From positions 3,844,001-3,908,000 of the forward strand of contig NZ_CP066218.1 of NCBI RefSeq assembly GCF_016313185.1: 64,000 nt of DNA. The letters are read 5' to 3'. Source of the DNA: Mycolicibacterium baixiangningiae. Lineage in GTDB: Bacteria > Actinomycetota > Actinomycetes > Mycobacteriales > Mycobacteriaceae. The notes below the pieces were generated by a model. The model searched no databases and was not told where the DNA came from. It saw only the letters and a list, made by a program, of their open reading frames with translations. The translations under genes and the position numbers were made by a program. Positions 37,533 through 48,473 of this stretch are shown piece after piece; position 1 is the stretch's first letter, and every line of letters starts with the position of its first letter.

Positions 37533-38098
37533 TTGTCGTCTCGTTCCACCAGTCCGGCGAGCTTCGCCCAGCGCGGGTCCACCTTGTCGTGATGGTGACC
37601 CGGTTCGGCGGTGTTGAGCGCGATACCGCAGTCGGCGCACAGCCCCGCGCAGTCCGGCCGGCACAGCGGCACGAACGGCAACGCCAGCCCGACCGCGTCG
37701 ATGATCGGCTGTTCGAGGTCGACCGTGTCGGGCACGCCGGCGGCGCCGACGCGACCCACCTCGTCGGCCTCGGTGGTGGCATCGGTGGTGCTGTCGGGAT
37801 AGGCGAACAGCTCGGTGAGATCGATCTCGACCTCACCGGTCAGCGGCGTCAGGCATCTGGCGCATTCCCCGGTCGTCGGCGCCGCCACCGTGCCGGTGAC
37901 GAGGACGCCCTCGGACACCGCCTGCACGAGCAGATCGAGCGTCAGCGGTGCGCCCTCGGCGATGCCGATCAGGTCCAGTCCGATCCGCATCGGACTCGCC
38001 ACAGTCTCCTGGAACGCCATCATCGACCCAGGTCGCCGGCCCAGCCGTGCGATGTCGAGCACGAGCGGCGATCGTGGTGTTCTACCGTGCCTCGCCAT
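37529..38098 (-). CDS. YceD/DUF177 family protein (Rv2926c-like)
   Basis: This 189-residue DUF177 protein has Cys pairs CARC near residue 80 and [13 protein letters not shown] near 145-157 that may bind zinc. In other bacteria members are linked to 23S rRNA or ribosome metabolism and lie beside rpmF. Here no rpmF follows; rnc is coupled instead. Start ATG 38098. Confidence 0.92.
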   Translation of the reverse strand: MARHGRTPRSPLVLDIARLGRRPGSMMAFQETVASPMRIGLDLIGIAEGAPLTLDLLVQAVSEGVLVTGTVAAPTTGECARCLTPLTGEVEIDLTELFAYPDSTTDATTEADEVGRVGAAGVPDTVDLEQPIIDAVGLALPFVPLCRPDCAGLCADCGIALNTAEPGHHHDKVDPRWAKLAGLVERDDK

Positions 38099-38154
38099 GC
38101 CCCGATCCTACGGCGCGGGCCTGCGCGGCCCGCGCGGCACCGGGTTTGGTGCGC

Positions 38155-38892
38155 TCAGCGGGCCGCGTAGTCGTGCGTCCCGGCGGCGGTGCGCAGCTGA
38201 TGGCGGCCGCGCCCGACCGAACGCAGCGTGCCGTTGAGGAAGTCCTCGAACTCGGCCAGTTTGCTGTCCACGTAGATGTCGCATTCTCCGCGCAACCGGT
38301 CGGCCTCGGCGTGCGCGGTGTCGATCAGGCGGGTGGCCTCGGCGGTCGCGGTCGAGACGATCTCGGTCTGCGACACCAGACGCTGTTGCTCCTTGATGCC
38401 TTCCTGCACGGCCTTCTCGTAGGCGAGGTTGCCGCTTTCGATCAGGCGATCGGCTTCGGATTTGGCCCGGCCGGTGCTGGCGTCGTACTCGCGCTTGGCG
38501 GTGGCCATGACGCGTGACGCCTCGTCGCGTGCTTCGCCCACCATGCGATCGCTGTGCTGGCGGGCCTCCCCGACCATGCGGTCGGCCTGCGCCTTGGCGT
38601 CGGCGAGCAGTCGGTCTGCCTCCGCGCGGGCGTGGTTGACCATCGACTCGGCCTCCGCGCGGGCGTTGCCGACCATCGACTCCGAATGCTCCTTGGCGTC
38701 GCGCAGCATGGCGTCGCGGGCGTCGAGCACGTCCTGGGCGTCGTCGAGTTCGCCGGGGATGGCGTCCTTGATGTCGTCGATCAACTCCAGGACGTCGCCG
38801 CGGGGAACGACACAGCCTGCCGTCATCGGCACGCCGCGGGCTTCTTCGACGATCGCGCCCAGTTCGTCGAGCGCTTCAAAAACTCGGTACAC
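38155..38892 (-). CDS. sepIVA: SepIVA, DivIVA-like septation coiled-coil protein
   Basis: This 245-residue protein has the DivIVA-like N-terminus MYRVFEALDELGAIVEEARG and a long Ala/Glu/Arg-rich coiled coil (about 60-215) with repeating ARAEAD/ADRM heptads. The length equals Rv2927c, the septation factor known as SepIVA in mycobacteria. GTG 38892 is supported by GGGAGGG eight bases upstream. It lies next to DUF177 and rnc. Confidence 0.92.
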   Translation of the reverse strand: MYRVFEALDELGAIVEEARGVPMTAGCVVPRGDVLELIDDIKDAIPGELDDAQDVLDARDAMLRDAKEHSESMVGNARAEAESMVNHARAEADRLLADAKAQADRMVGEARQHSDRMVGEARDEASRVMATAKREYDASTGRAKSEADRLIESGNLAYEKAVQEGIKEQQRLVSQTEIVSTATAEATRLIDTAHAEADRLRGECDIYVDSKLAEFEDFLNGTLRSVGRGRHQLRTAAGTHDYAAR

Positions 38893-39044
38893 GGCAACAC
38901 CCTCCCAGGCGTAGTTGTTGGTTACCAGTGTGCCTGGTGTTACGCCTGTGACTGGGCTTCCCGCACGGTGTGTCGCTTCTGCCAGGCACATCTGGCACGG
39001 TTCGGGATAATTCGAGTACCGAGGTTATGTCAAGTGCGTCGCGC

Positions 39045-39611
39045 TCAGCGCAGTGCGGCGCCGATGACGTCGCGCGCCCGGTCGATCATCGACGCGAACG
39101 GTCCGACCGCGAAGTTCAGTTTCGCCGACTCCACACCCGGATGCGGCCGGGTGGGGGCGATCGCCTCCGCCGCCCGCACCGCCGACGCGAGCCGTTTGAG
39201 CTCGTCGGCGTCGAGTTCGCGCTGGAGCTTGTCGAACTCCTCCTGCTCCTCACGCTCGGCGTGTTCGACGACGGCGTCCCGGAACGCGGCCAGCTCCTCG
39301 AGGAACTGAGCCGAGCCGAAGTCCATCCCCTCGAGCTTCGACAGCTGCTCCTTGGCGTCGTGCTCCTCGGCCAGCCGGGCGTCGACGACGTCGTCTCCCC
39401 CGTCGATCTCCTGGCGCGCCCGCGGATGGACGACCATCTCCTCGGCCGTCTCGTGCACCGCCAGGAGCTGGCGCAGTTCGGTGAACGCCTTCGCGCGCGC
39501 CTCATCCGAGGACGCCGAGAACACCTCCTCGAACATGTCCTTGATGAGGTTGTGCTGATCTTTGAGGAACCTGACGACGTCGTCGGTCGACTGGACGAAC
39601 GTTTCAACCAT
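39045..39611 (-). CDS. Hemerythrin-like (HHE) protein
   Basis: This 188-residue four-helix protein has candidate di-iron ligands H20, H53, E57, H62, H84, H117 and E121 in the HHE spacing. Mycobacterial hemerythrin-like proteins are linked to peroxide and nitric-oxide responses. M. smegmatis carries a similar gene beside coaD (recollection). Here it occupies the whole interval between sepIVA and coaD. A GGGTA on the minus strand about 65 bp upstream recalls a SigF -10, but I see no good -35. Confidence 0.9.
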   Translation of the reverse strand: MVETFVQSTDDVVRFLKDQHNLIKDMFEEVFSASSDEARAKAFTELRQLLAVHETAEEMVVHPRARQEIDGGDDVVDARLAEEHDAKEQLSKLEGMDFGSAQFLEELAAFRDAVVEHAEREEQEEFDKLQRELDADELKRLASAVRAAEAIAPTRPHPGVESAKLNFAVGPFASMIDRARDVIGAALR

Positions 39612-39691
39612 GGCGAGAACCTCCGCAGGTGGGCTGGGTCGGCGCAGGTGGGCTGGTGCGCCACCGCAGTCCTACCCCCGCTGTGTTCCGC

Positions 39692-40168
39692 TCAATCCCG
39701 CAGTTTGGCCTGTAACCGCACGTTCACCGCGTCGGGTAGCAGGCCCGAGACGTCACCGCCGAGCGTGGCGACCTCCTTGGCCAGAGACGACGACACGAAG
39801 GAGTACTGCGGGGTGGAGGCCACGAAGAACGTGTCCACGCCCGAGACGTGCTTGTTCATCTGCGCCATCTGCAGCTCGTATTCGAAGTCGGTGCTGCTGC
39901 GCAGACCCTTGACGATCGCGGTGAGCCCACGGGACCGGACGAAGTCGACGACCAGTCCCTGACCGAATTCGACGCGCAGATTGGGCAGATGCGCGCATGC
40001 CTCCGCGATCATCTCCATGCGTTCGTCGACGCTGAACATGCCCTTCTTGTTCGGGTTGACCAGCACCGCGACGACGACCTCGTCGAACTGGGCCGCGGCC
40101 CGTTCGAAGATGTCGACATGGCCGAGGGTCACCGGGTCGAACGATCCCGGACACACCGCGCCACTCAT
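39692..40168 (-). CDS. coaD: Phosphopantetheine adenylyltransferase
   Basis: This 158-residue enzyme makes dephospho-CoA from phosphopantetheine and ATP. The nucleotidyltransferase motif [15 protein letters not shown] lies at residues 6-20, [20 protein letters not shown] at 87-106 and SSSLAKEVA near 126-134 (the ISSTxVR equivalent). ATG 40168 is the start. It follows rsmD by 52 bp. Confidence 0.96.
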   Translation of the reverse strand: MSGAVCPGSFDPVTLGHVDIFERAAAQFDEVVVAVLVNPNKKGMFSVDERMEMIAEACAHLPNLRVEFGQGLVVDFVRSRGLTAIVKGLRSSTDFEYELQMAQMNKHVSGVDTFFVASTPQYSFVSSSLAKEVATLGGDVSGLLPDAVNVRLQAKLRD

Positions 40169-40220
40169 GGGTGACGACGGTACCTGATCACCACAGGCGT
40201 CACTTGCGCACCGCGCCCGG

Positions 40221-40790
40221 TCAGGGCGTCGGATCGTCGCGTTCGGCCATGTCCAGGCGGGTGTCGCCGTAGCGGCGTGAGGGCCACGGCGACCAACCGG
40301 GCGGCCACCGCAGGTCCGTGCCCGACGCGCGCCGCTCGATCACCGCGACCGTGCCCGCGCGCACCCACCCGCCGGCGGCCAGTGTCGCGAGCATCGACTC
40401 GACCTCGCCGTCGGGCACGTCGTAGGGCGGGTCGGCCAGCACCAGGTCGGCGGGCTGATCCGCCCCGCCGGCCAGTACGGTCGCCACCGGGGCGCGTCGC
40501 ACCTCAGCGGCGGCGCCGACGCCGAGCTCGGCGATGTTGCGGCTGATCGTGCGGGCGGCGCGGTGGTCCTGCTCGACGAACACCGCCCGCGCCGCACCCC
40601 GCGAAAGCGCTTCCAGGCCAAGGGCGCCCGATCCGGCGTACAGGTCGACGACCACCAGGCCGTCGAAGTCCAGCCGGGCGTCGAGCACGTTGAACAGCGC
40701 TTCGCGCACCCGATCGGCAGTCGGCCGGGTTCCCTTGGGAGGCACCGCGATCCGGCGGCCGCCGAGTGACCCGGCGATGATCCGGGTCAG
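40221..40790 (-). CDS. rsmD: 16S rRNA m2G966 methyltransferase RsmD (probable CTG start)
   Basis: RsmD methylates G966 of 16S rRNA. Motifs: [20 protein letters not shown] and the catalytic LADPPYDVP. The first ATG/GTG/TTG in frame is GTG 40745, but the conserved N-terminal block [15 protein letters not shown] is encoded upstream of it in the same frame, which is closed by a TGA shortly before. The only codon that fits as start is CTG at 40790, whose last two bases begin the overlap with the pyruvate carboxylase stop (CTGA). That gives 189 residues, close to family length. Confidence 0.9.
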   Translation of the reverse strand: MTRIIAGSLGGRRIAVPPKGTRPTADRVREALFNVLDARLDFDGLVVVDLYAGSGALGLEALSRGAARAVFVEQDHRAARTISRNIAELGVGAAAEVRRAPVATVLAGGADQPADLVLADPPYDVPDGEVESMLATLAAGGWVRAGTVAVIERRASGTDLRWPPGWSPWPSRRYGDTRLDMAERDDPTP

Positions 40791-43700
40791 CTGACGACCA
40801 CCAGCAGGTCACCGCCCTCGACCTGGGCGGTGGCCGCGACCGCGACACGGTCGACGGTGCCGGCCTTCGGCGCGGTGATCGCGGCTTCCATCTTCATCGC
40901 TTCGATGGTCGCGATGGTCTGCCCGGCGCTCACGGTGTCCCCGACCGTCACGCCGACGGTCACCACCCCGGCGAACGGTGCGGCGACGTGGTCGGCGTTG
41001 GTGCGATCGGCCTTCTCCGCCGTCGGCACATCGCTGGCGACGCTGTGGTCGCGCACCAGCACCGGGCGGAGCTGGCCGTTGAGGATGCACATCACGGTGC
41101 GCATCCCGCGTTCGTCTGGATCGGAGACGGCTTCGAGCCCGATGAGCAGCTCCACCCCGCGCTCGAGGACCACCCGGTGCTCGTCGCCCTGGCGCAGCCC
41201 GTAGAAGAACTGGTTCGCGCTCAATCGGGAAGTGTCGCCGTAGGTGTCGCGGTGCGCCTCGAACTCCTTGGTGGGCCCGGGGAACAGCAGCCGGTTCAGC
41301 GCCGCCTGCCGCTTGGTCCCGGGCTGCGCGAGCACCGCCTCGTCCTCGGGTGAGAGTTCCTCGACCGGTTTGGCCGGGGCGCGGCCCGCGAGCGCCTTGC
41401 TGCGCAGCGGTTCTGGCCACCCACCGGGCGGGTCACCGAGCTCGCCGCGCAGGAACCCGATCACGCTGTCGGGGATGTCGAAACGGGCCGGGTCGTCGGC
41501 GAATTCCTGGGCGGTGATCCCCGCGCCGACGAGAGCCAGCGCGAGATCGCCGACCACCTTGCTCGACGGGGTCACCTTGACGAGCCGGCCGAGGATGCGG
41601 TCGGCGGCCGCGTAGGCCTCCTCGATCTCCTCGAACCGGTCCCCCAGCCCGAGCGCGATCGCCTGCTGACGAAGATTGCTCAACTGGCCGCCGGGGATCT
41701 CGTGGCGGTAGACCCGTCCGGTCGGGGAAGGAGGGCCGGACGCCGCAACGTCGAAGGGGGCGTACACCTTCCGCAGCGCCTCCCAATACGGTTCGAGGTC
41801 GCACACCGCTTCCAGCGATACGCCTGTGTCGTATTCGGTGTGCGCCGCCGCGGCGACGATCGAACTCAGCGCGGGCTGGCTGGTGGTGCCCGCCAGCGGG
41901 GCCGCAGCCCCGTCGACCGCCGACGCACCCGCCTGCCACGCCGCGAGATAGGTGGCCAACTGACCGCCGGGGGTGTCGTGGGTGTGCACGTGCACCGGTA
42001 GATCGAAGCGCGAACGCAGCGCCGAGACGAGAGTGGTGGCGGCCTGCGGGCGCAGCAGCCCGGCCATGTCCTTGATCGCGAGCACATGCGCGCCCGCGTC
42101 GACGATCTGTTCGGCCAGTCGCAGGTAGTAGTCCAGCGTGTAGAGGTTCTCGGCCGGATCGGAGAGGTTGCCGGTGTAGGACATCGCGACTTCGGCGACG
42201 GCCGTTCCGGTTTCGCGCACCGCGTCGATGGCCGGGCGCATCGACTCGACGTTGTTGAGCGCGTCGAAGATGCGGTAGATGTCGATCCCGGTCGCCGTCG
42301 CCTCCTGGACGAATGCCGCGGTGACCGTTTCCGGATATGGCGTGTACCCGACCGTGTTGCGGCCGCGCAGCAGCATCTGCAGGCAGATGTTCGGCACCGC
42401 CTCACGCAGGGCGGCCAGCCGGTCCCACGGGTCTTCTTTCAGAAAGCGCAGTGCCACATCGTAAGTCGCGCCGCCCCAGCACTCGAGCGAGAGCAGCTGC
42501 GGGGTCATCCGCGCGATGTGCGGCGCGACCATCAGCAGGCCGGTCGTGCGGATCCGGGTGGCCAGCAGCGACTGATGGGCGTCCCGGAACGTGGTGTCGG
42601 TCAGCCCGACCGCCGGTGAATCGCGCATCCACCGGGCGAACCCCTCGGGCCCCAGCTCGACCAGCCTCTGCTTGCTGCCGCTCGGCGGTGTCGTCGTCTC
42701 GTCGAGGGGCGGCAGTTTGTCGTGCGGATACACCGAGGACTTGCGCGGCCCGTGCGGTTGGTTCACCGTCACGTCGGCCAGGTAGTTGAGGATCTTGGTG
42801 CCGCGGTCCGCCGGGGTGCGCGCGGTCAGCAGGTACGGCCGTTCTTCGATGAACGAGGTGGTGACGCGTCCTGCGCGGAAATCCTGGTCGTTGACCACGG
42901 CCTGCAGGAACGGAATGTTCGTCGACACTCCGCGCACCCGGAATTCGGCAAGGGCGCGGCGTGCCCGCGCCACCGCGGTGGAGAAATCACGGCCCCGGCA
43001 CGTCAACTTGACCAGCATCGAGTCGAAGTGGGCGCTGATCTCGGCGCCCAGCACGGTGCCACCGTCCAGGCGGATCCCCGCGCCGCCCGGCGACCGGTAC
43101 CCGGTGATGCGTCCGGTGTCGGGCCGGAAGCCGTTGGCGGGATCCTCGGTGGTGATGCGGCACTGCATCGCCGCCCCGCGGATCTTCAGCGAATCCTGGC
43201 TCAGGCCCAGGTCGGCCAGGGTCTCCCCGTCGGCGATCCGCATCTGCGACGCCACCAGGTCCACGTCGGTGATCTCCTCGGTCACCGTGTGCTCCACCTG
43301 AATACGCGGGTTCATCTCGATGAAGACGTGGCGGCCGCGCTCGTCGAGCAGGAACTCCACTGTGCCGGCGTAGCTGTAGCCGATCTGGCGTGCGAACGCC
43401 ACCGCGTCGGCGCAAATCCGTTCCCGCAGTTCGGGATCGAGGTTCGGTGCGGGCGCCAGCTCGATGACCTTCTGGTGACGCCGCTGCACACTGCAGTCCC
43501 GTTCGAACAGGTGCATGACGTCGCCCTGCCGGTCTGCGAGGATCTGCACCTCGATGTGGCGGGGGTTCACCACCGCCTGCTCCAGGTACACCGTCGGATC
43601 GCCGAACGCCGACTCCGCCTCCCGGCTGGCCGCTTCGATCGCCTCCGGCAGCGCATTCGGTTCGGTGACCCGCCGCATGCCGCGGCCCCCGCCGCCGGAC

Positions 43701-44179
43701 ACGGCCTTGACGAAGATCGGGAACTCCATGTCACCAGCCGCGGCCACCAGCTCGTCGACCGACGACGACGGGGCCGAGGACCGTAGCACCGGCAGGCCTG
43801 CGCCGCGCGCGGCCTCGATGGCCCGCGACTTGTTGCCGGTCAGTTCGAGGATCTCGGCACTCGGGCCGATGAAGGTGATGCCCGCCTCCGCGCAGGCGGC
43901 CGCCAGTTCGGGGTTCTCGGAGAGGAATCCGTAGCCGGGGTACACCGCGTCGGCACCCGCGTGTCGGGCGACCCGGATGATCTCGTCGACCGAAAGATAG
44001 GCCCGGACCGGGTGGCCCATCTCGCCGATCTGGTAGGACTCGTCGGCCTTGAGCCGGTGCAGTGAATTGCGGTCCTCGTACGGATACACCGCGACGGTGG
44101 CGATGCCCATCTCGTACGCGGCGCGGAACGCGCGGATCGCGATCTCGCCTCGATTGGCGACCAGGACTTTGGTGATCAC
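40787..44179 (-). CDS. pca: Pyruvate carboxylase
   Basis: This complete 1130-residue biotin enzyme converts pyruvate to oxaloacetate. It has biotin carboxylase (1-~455; [14 protein letters not shown] and [15 protein letters not shown]), carboxyltransferase (about 530-830; [16 protein letters not shown], metal-binding HTHDTPGG) and a C-terminal biotinyl domain with K1096 in EAMKMEA. Its stop overlaps the proposed CTG start of rsmD, suggesting coupling. ATG 44179 is the start. Confidence 0.97.
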   Translation of the reverse strand: MITKVLVANRGEIAIRAFRAAYEMGIATVAVYPYEDRNSLHRLKADESYQIGEMGHPVRAYLSVDEIIRVARHAGADAVYPGYGFLSENPELAAACAEAGITFIGPSAEILELTGNKSRAIEAARGAGLPVLRSSAPSSSVDELVAAAGDMEFPIFVKAVSGGGGRGMRRVTEPNALPEAIEAASREAESAFGDPTVYLEQAVVNPRHIEVQILADRQGDVMHLFERDCSVQRRHQKVIELAPAPNLDPELRERICADAVAFARQIGYSYAGTVEFLLDERGRHVFIEMNPRIQVEHTVTEEITDVDLVASQMRIADGETLADLGLSQDSLKIRGAAMQCRITTEDPANGFRPDTGRITGYRSPGGAGIRLDGGTVLGAEISAHFDSMLVKLTCRGRDFSTAVARARRALAEFRVRGVSTNIPFLQAVVNDQDFRAGRVTTSFIEERPYLLTARTPADRGTKILNYLADVTVNQPHGPRKSSVYPHDKLPPLDETTTPPSGSKQRLVELGPEGFARWMRDSPAVGLTDTTFRDAHQSLLATRIRTTGLLMVAPHIARMTPQLLSLECWGGATYDVALRFLKEDPWDRLAALREAVPNICLQMLLRGRNTVGYTPYPETVTAAFVQEATATGIDIYRIFDALNNVESMRPAIDAVRETGTAVAEVAMSYTGNLSDPAENLYTLDYYLRLAEQIVDAGAHVLAIKDMAGLLRPQAATTLVSALRSRFDLPVHVHTHDTPGGQLATYLAAWQAGASAVDGAAAPLAGTTSQPALSSIVAAAAHTEYDTGVSLEAVCDLEPYWEALRKVYAPFDVAASGPPSPTGRVYRHEIPGGQLSNLRQQAIALGLGDRFEEIEEAYAAADRILGRLVKVTPSSKVVGDLALALVGAGITAQEFADDPARFDIPDSVIGFLRGELGDPPGGWPEPLRSKALAGRAPAKPVEELSPEDEAVLAQPGTKRQAALNRLLFPGPTKEFEAHRDTYGDTSRLSANQFFYGLRQGDEHRVVLERGVELLIGLEAVSDPDERGMRTVMCILNGQLRPVLVRDHSVASDVPTAEKADRTNADHVAAPFAGVVTVGVTVGDTVSAGQTIATIEAMKMEAAITAPKAGTVDRVAVAATAQVEGGDLLVVVS

Positions 44180-44210
44180 GCGCTACCCTATCCCGCTGCC
44201 TCGGCACTTC

Positions 44211-44846
44211 CTACAAAAGGGTCGACCAGTAATCCCAGAACCGCACCAGAATCAGCAGGATCAACGCGGTGAACCACAAGGCAGTCAATGACCAGCGCCA
44301 CTGGTGGACGGCGCGGGCCACCGCGCTCCCGGCCAGCGGCCGCCGCAGCGCGATCGAGGCCGTCACGACCAGCAGCGGGATCGTCACCGCCCAGACCACC
44401 ATGCAGTAGGGGCACAGCGCGCCGATGCGATACAGGCTCTGGAAGATCAGCCAGTGCACGAACACCGTGCCGAGCAGTGTGCCGATGGCAAGGCCCGACC
44501 AGTACCACCGCGGCAGCCGGACGTTCGCGACGGCCAGCACGCCGGTCACCGTGACGACGGTGAAGCCGGCGATGCCGATGAGCGGGTTCGGGAACCCGAA
44601 CAGGGCGGCCTGCGGCGTGACCATCACCGATCCGCACGACAGGACGGGGTTCAGCGAGCACGACGGGGTGTACGAGGGATCGATCAAAAGCTCGATCTTC
44701 TCGATGGTCAGCGTGGCCGCGGCGACGAGGCCGACCACGCCGGCGATGAGAACCCACACCGCGCTCGCCCTGGGCACCGCGAGCCCGGCCGGCCGGTCGG
44801 CCGCGGAGGCGGTCGACGCGACCATGTCGGGCGCGGTGGCGGTCAT
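44211..44846 (-). CDS. Vitamin K epoxide reductase (VKOR) homologue
   Basis: This 211-residue membrane protein has four to five helices. The loop cysteines C63 and C71 and the active-site CPYC (C145, C148) are all present. Mycobacterial VKOR reoxidises the periplasmic DsbA-like oxidase and passes electrons to menaquinone. ATG 44846 overlaps the DsbA-like gene stop (ATGA), so the pair is coupled. Length and position match Rv2968c. Confidence 0.94.
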   Translation of the reverse strand: MTATAPDMVASTASAADRPAGLAVPRASAVWVLIAGVVGLVAAATLTIEKIELLIDPSYTPSCSLNPVLSCGSVMVTPQAALFGFPNPLIGIAGFTVVTVTGVLAVANVRLPRWYWSGLAIGTLLGTVFVHWLIFQSLYRIGALCPYCMVVWAVTIPLLVVTASIALRRPLAGSAVARAVHQWRWSLTALWFTALILLILVRFWDYWSTLL

Positions 44847-45601
44847 GACGCGGGAGCCGCCGCCGGACCGTCGAGCCCGGGTACCTCGCCGACGATCTCC
44901 TTGATCTTGGCGACCAGCGCGTCCGGGGTGGACGGGTCGTAGTCCTCACCGTTGATGCGCACGCTCGGCGTGGCGCGGATCTCGGTTGCCGCCGCCATGC
45001 CCTCCACCATGTCGACGTAGCGGCCCTTCTTGATGCAGTCGGGCACCCCGCCGCCGGCGCCGGCCTGACGTGCCAACTCGATGAGTTGTTCGTCGCCGGG
45101 GTAGGTGCCGCCACCCTCGGCGGGCTGGATGCCCTCGGTGAACAGCGCGGTGTGGAACCGGCGGAAGGCGTCCTTGTTCTCGTCGGCGACGCAGTACGCG
45201 GCGTTGCCGGCGCGCGAGGAGTAGCCGTCGCCCTGCGCGTCGAGGATCGAGACCATGTAGTAGTCAGCGGCGACCGCGCCGGTGTCGATCAGCTTGTTGA
45301 TCGTCGGCCCGAACTGCCGCTCGAAGTTGCCGCACGCCGGGCAGAGGAAGTCCTCGTAGAGCGACAGCACGGCCTTCGGCTCACTGGTGCCCTCCTTTGT
45401 GACCACGTTCTCCGCGGCCACCCGCACCGCGGTCGCCTCACCTGAGGCCGGCTTGTCCTCGGCCGACGTCACGATGTAGAGCACAAGCGCGACGGCGAAC
45501 ACCACGACGACAGCCGTCAGACCGATCTGAACGAACAGATTGCGCTTGCGATCGGCCGCCCTCAGGTCGTAGCGGGCGTTCTTCTTCGGTTTCGTGGCCA
45601 C
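44843..45601 (-). CDS. Membrane-anchored DsbA-like thioredoxin-fold oxidase
   Basis: This protein of about 252 residues has a short basic cytosolic end, one membrane helix (24-46) and an extracytoplasmic thioredoxin-fold domain with CPAC (C87, C90) and cis-Pro loop ATPSVRING. It introduces disulfides into exported proteins and is recharged by the VKOR encoded next. GTG 45601 is the start because it gives a positive-inside N-terminus and the family length; the frame stays open far upstream without support. Confidence 0.93.
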   Translation of the reverse strand: MATKPKKNARYDLRAADRKRNLFVQIGLTAVVVVFAVALVLYIVTSAEDKPASGEATAVRVAAENVVTKEGTSEPKAVLSLYEDFLCPACGNFERQFGPTINKLIDTGAVAADYYMVSILDAQGDGYSSRAGNAAYCVADENKDAFRRFHTALFTEGIQPAEGGGTYPGDEQLIELARQAGAGGGVPDCIKKGRYVDMVEGMAAATEIRATPSVRINGEDYDPSTPDALVAKIKEIVGEVPGLDGPAAAPAS

Positions 45602-45633
45602 GCGACCAGCGTACCGGCGGCCCCGGCGGCACC

Positions 45634-46683
45634 CTAGCCGCGGCTGAGGTGCGCGCGTAACGCCGAGATCATCGCCGCGGTGGCGGTGGCGCTGTCGCCG
45701 CCGAGCGGGAAGAAGTTGACGAACGCGTGGATCAGCGAGCGCTCCTGCCGCAGGTCGACGGCGACGCCCGCGGCGCGCAGCGCCTCGGCGTACCGGTTGC
45801 CCTCGTCGCGCAACGGATCGAATCCGCCGGTGACCACCAGCGCCGGCGGCAGCCCGGACAGGTCCTCGGCCAGCAGCGGCGACACCTCGGGATCGCGGCG
45901 GTCGACCGTCGACCCACCGAGGTAGAGGTCCATGAACCAGTCCATGTTGCGGGCGGTGAGGAAGTAGCCGTCGGCGAACAGTGTCTTGGAACGGGTCTCG
46001 CTGCACACGTCCACGACGGGGTAGATCAGTAGCTGCAGCGCGGGGAGGCGGACCCCGTCGTTGCGGGCCCGCTGCGAGACGACGGCGGCGAGGTTCCCGC
46101 CCGCACTGTCCCCTCCGACGGCGATGCGATCCGCGTCGACCCCCAGGTCGGCGGCGTGCTCACCCGCCCACCGGAACGCAGCGTAGGCGTCGTCGGCCGC
46201 CGCGGGCGCCTTGTGCTCGGGGGCCAGCCGGTAATCCACCGACAGCACGGTGATACCGCCGTCGCGGCAGATCAGCCGGCACAGCTGGTCGTGGGTGTCC
46301 ATGTCCCCGATCACGAACCCGCCACCGTGGTAGAAGACCAGCAACGCGGGGTCGGGTGTCGTCGGGCGGTACAGCCGCGCCGGTATCGCGCCCGCCGGAC
46401 CGGGAATGGACAGTTCCGATACGTCGGTCACGATCGCGCCGGGCAACATGGCCGCGGTGATGCGCAGTTGGCGGCGCGCGACGGCGACGTCGTCGCTGGC
46501 CACCAGGCCGCCGATCCCGGCCGCGCGCTGAGCGGCGAGCATCAGCTGCAGCGTGGTGTCGAGGGTGTTGCCGTCGACGGTGACGGAACGGAAGCCGAGC
46601 AGCGCCCGCTTGACGGAATCGGGAAGCAGCGGGAGGGTCCGCAGTGTCACCCGGGTACCCGCGTTGAGGACGGCGGGCCGCAT
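45634..46683 (-). CDS. lipN: Alpha/beta-hydrolase esterase/lipase, LipN-like (HSL family)
   Basis: This protein of about 349 residues belongs to the hormone-sensitive lipase family: oxyanion HGGGF at 119-123, nucleophile S193 in GGDSAGGN, Asp in GGFDPLRDEG and His in SLIHAFVNF. Mycobacterial LipN hydrolyses short-chain esters and shows this order next to the DsbA-like gene. Start ATG 46683 is likely; the frame is open to 46800 but that would overlap the divergent aldo-keto reductase start. Confidence 0.88.
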   Translation of the reverse strand: MRPAVLNAGTRVTLRTLPLLPDSVKRALLGFRSVTVDGNTLDTTLQLMLAAQRAAGIGGLVASDDVAVARRQLRITAAMLPGAIVTDVSELSIPGPAGAIPARLYRPTTPDPALLVFYHGGGFVIGDMDTHDQLCRLICRDGGITVLSVDYRLAPEHKAPAAADDAYAAFRWAGEHAADLGVDADRIAVGGDSAGGNLAAVVSQRARNDGVRLPALQLLIYPVVDVCSETRSKTLFADGYFLTARNMDWFMDLYLGGSTVDRRDPEVSPLLAEDLSGLPPALVVTGGFDPLRDEGNRYAEALRAAGVAVDLRQERSLIHAFVNFFPLGGDSATATAAMISALRAHLSRG

Positions 46684-46765
46684 CCGGCTCTTTCTCCGCG
46701 GAGCGCGGTCACCCCCGCGGGCGGTCGGCCCGGCGGGCGGTGCGGCGGCTGGCAGACTCGGCGGC

Positions 46766-47596
46766 ATGGGTGCTCCTCTGATCACGTTGAACGACGGCAA
46801 TTCGATACCTCAGGTCGGCCTGGGCGTCTGGCAGACACCGCCCGAAGACACCGAACGCGCAGTCGCGGCGGCGCTGGCCGCCGGCTATCGACACGTCGAT
46901 ACGGCCGCAGCGTACGGCAACGAAGAACAGACGGGCCGGGCGATCAAAGACTCCGGGCTGGACCGTTCGGAGGTGTACCTCGTCACCAAGCTGTGGAACT
47001 CCGAGCAGGGTTACGACGCGACGCTGGCTGCCTTCGACGCCAGCGTCGGCCGCCTGGGGGTCGACTACCTCGACCTGTACCTGATCCACTGGCCGGTGCC
47101 GGAGAAGAACCTCTTCGTCGAAACCTTCAAAGCCTTCGCCCATCTGCGTGAGCAAGGCCGCATCCGGTCGATCGGTGTGAGCAACTTCGAACCCGAACAT
47201 CTGCGTGTGCTGGTCGACGAGACGGGCATCGTGCCCGCGGTCAACCAGATCGAGCTGCATCCGCTGCTGCCTCAACAGGAGCTGCGAGATCTGCACGCGC
47301 AGTTGGGAATTGCGACAGAGGCGTGGAGTCCGCTGGGGCAGGGATCGCTGTTGACCCACCCCACCGTGGCCGCCGTCGCCGAATCACACGGGAAAACCGC
47401 CGCACAGGCACTGATTAGGTGGCATATGCAACTCGGTAATATCGTCATCCCCAAGTCGGTGAACCCGCAACGAATTGAGAGCAACTTCGACGTGTTCGAT
47501 TTCGAACTGAGCGAGAAGGACATCACGTCCATCTCGGCACTCGAGGACGGCACTCGAATGGGTCCTGACCCCCGAACCTTCAACTTCACAGGGTAG
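46766..47596 (+). CDS. Aldo-keto reductase, first of tandem pair
   Basis: This 276-residue AKR5-like NADPH-dependent carbonyl reductase has the catalytic Asp in [11 protein letters not shown], Tyr in AAYGN, Lys in LVTKLWN and His in LIHWP. The cofactor region [13 protein letters not shown] is near the C-terminus. The substrate is probably methylglyoxal-like or other aldehydes (family inference). ATG 46766 is the start. It is followed five bases later by a homologue, consistent with tandem duplication. Confidence 0.92.
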   Translation: MGAPLITLNDGNSIPQVGLGVWQTPPEDTERAVAAALAAGYRHVDTAAAYGNEEQTGRAIKDSGLDRSEVYLVTKLWNSEQGYDATLAAFDASVGRLGVDYLDLYLIHWPVPEKNLFVETFKAFAHLREQGRIRSIGVSNFEPEHLRVLVDETGIVPAVNQIELHPLLPQQELRDLHAQLGIATEAWSPLGQGSLLTHPTVAAVAESHGKTAAQALIRWHMQLGNIVIPKSVNPQRIESNFDVFDFELSEKDITSISALEDGTRMGPDPRTFNFTG

Positions 47597-47601
47597 GTGA
47601 C

Positions 47602-48453
47602 ATGACGTCAACGCGCGGTGAGTCAGCCGGCATCCCCTCCGTATCCCTCAACGACGGCCACTCGATCCCGGTCATCGGGCTCGGCGTCGGTGAGCTGTCT
47701 GAGGCCGAGACCGAACGATCCGTGGCCACCGCGCTCGAGGCGGGTTACCGGTTGATCGACACCGCCGCCGTTTACGGCAACGAGGCCGCGGTGGGCCGGG
47801 CGGTCAACGCCTCGGGCATCCCGCGCGAGGAGATCTACGTGACCACCAAACTGGCGGTCGCCGATCAGGGTTTCGGAACGGCGCAGGACGCCGCCCGGGC
47901 CAGCCTCGAACGCCTCGGCCTCGACTACATCGACCTGTACCTCATTCACTGGCCCGCCGGTGACCACGGCAAGTACGTGGACAGCTGGGGTGGTCTGATG
48001 AAGGTCAAGCAGGACGGCGTCGTTCGCTCCATCGGAGTGTGCAACTTCAACGCCGAGCACCTGTCGAACATCATCGACCTGTCGTTCTTCACCCCGGCGA
48101 TCAACCAGATCGAGCTCCACCCGCTGCTCAACCAGGCCGAACTGCGGGAGATCAACGCCGGCTACGGCATCGTGACCGAGGCGTACGGACCGTTGGGCGT
48201 CGGCCGTCTGCTGGACCACCCCGCGGTGACCGGCGTCGCGCAGGCCCACGACAAGACGCCGGCGCAGGTGCTGCTCCGCTGGAGCATCCAGTTGGGCAAC
48301 GTGGTGATCTCGCGGTCGGCCACCCCGGAGCGCATCGTGTCCAACCTCGACGTGTTCGGCTTCGAGCTGACCGACGACGAGATGGCCACACTCAACGGCC
48401 TCGACGAAGGCAAACGGTTCCGCCCCGATCCGGAGACCTACACCGGCCCCTGA
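47602..48453 (+). CDS. Aldo-keto reductase, second of tandem pair (Rv2971-like)
   Basis: This 283-residue paralogue of the preceding protein has the same catalytic set ([23 protein letters not shown]) and cofactor loop [14 protein letters not shown]. Replacement of PKS by SRS in the NADPH-binding loop may change cofactor handling. Start ATG 47602 with GGTAGGTGA just upstream. It is the better positional match to Rv2971. Confidence 0.91.
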   Translation: MTSTRGESAGIPSVSLNDGHSIPVIGLGVGELSEAETERSVATALEAGYRLIDTAAVYGNEAAVGRAVNASGIPREEIYVTTKLAVADQGFGTAQDAARASLERLGLDYIDLYLIHWPAGDHGKYVDSWGGLMKVKQDGVVRSIGVCNFNAEHLSNIIDLSFFTPAINQIELHPLLNQAELREINAGYGIVTEAYGPLGVGRLLDHPAVTGVAQAHDKTPAQVLLRWSIQLGNVVISRSATPERIVSNLDVFGFELTDDEMATLNGLDEGKRFRPDPETYTGP

Positions 48454-48473
48454 CGGGCCGCCGCGCGGGTGGC

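Noticed and set aside
39640..39700. SigF promoter before the hemerythrin gene
   Set aside because: GGGTA is present on the minus strand, but no GTTT-like -35 lies at the required 15-18 base spacing.
40221..40745. rsmD starting at GTG 40745
   Set aside because: It would remove the conserved [15 protein letters not shown] block; kept only as the fallback if CTG initiation is disproved.
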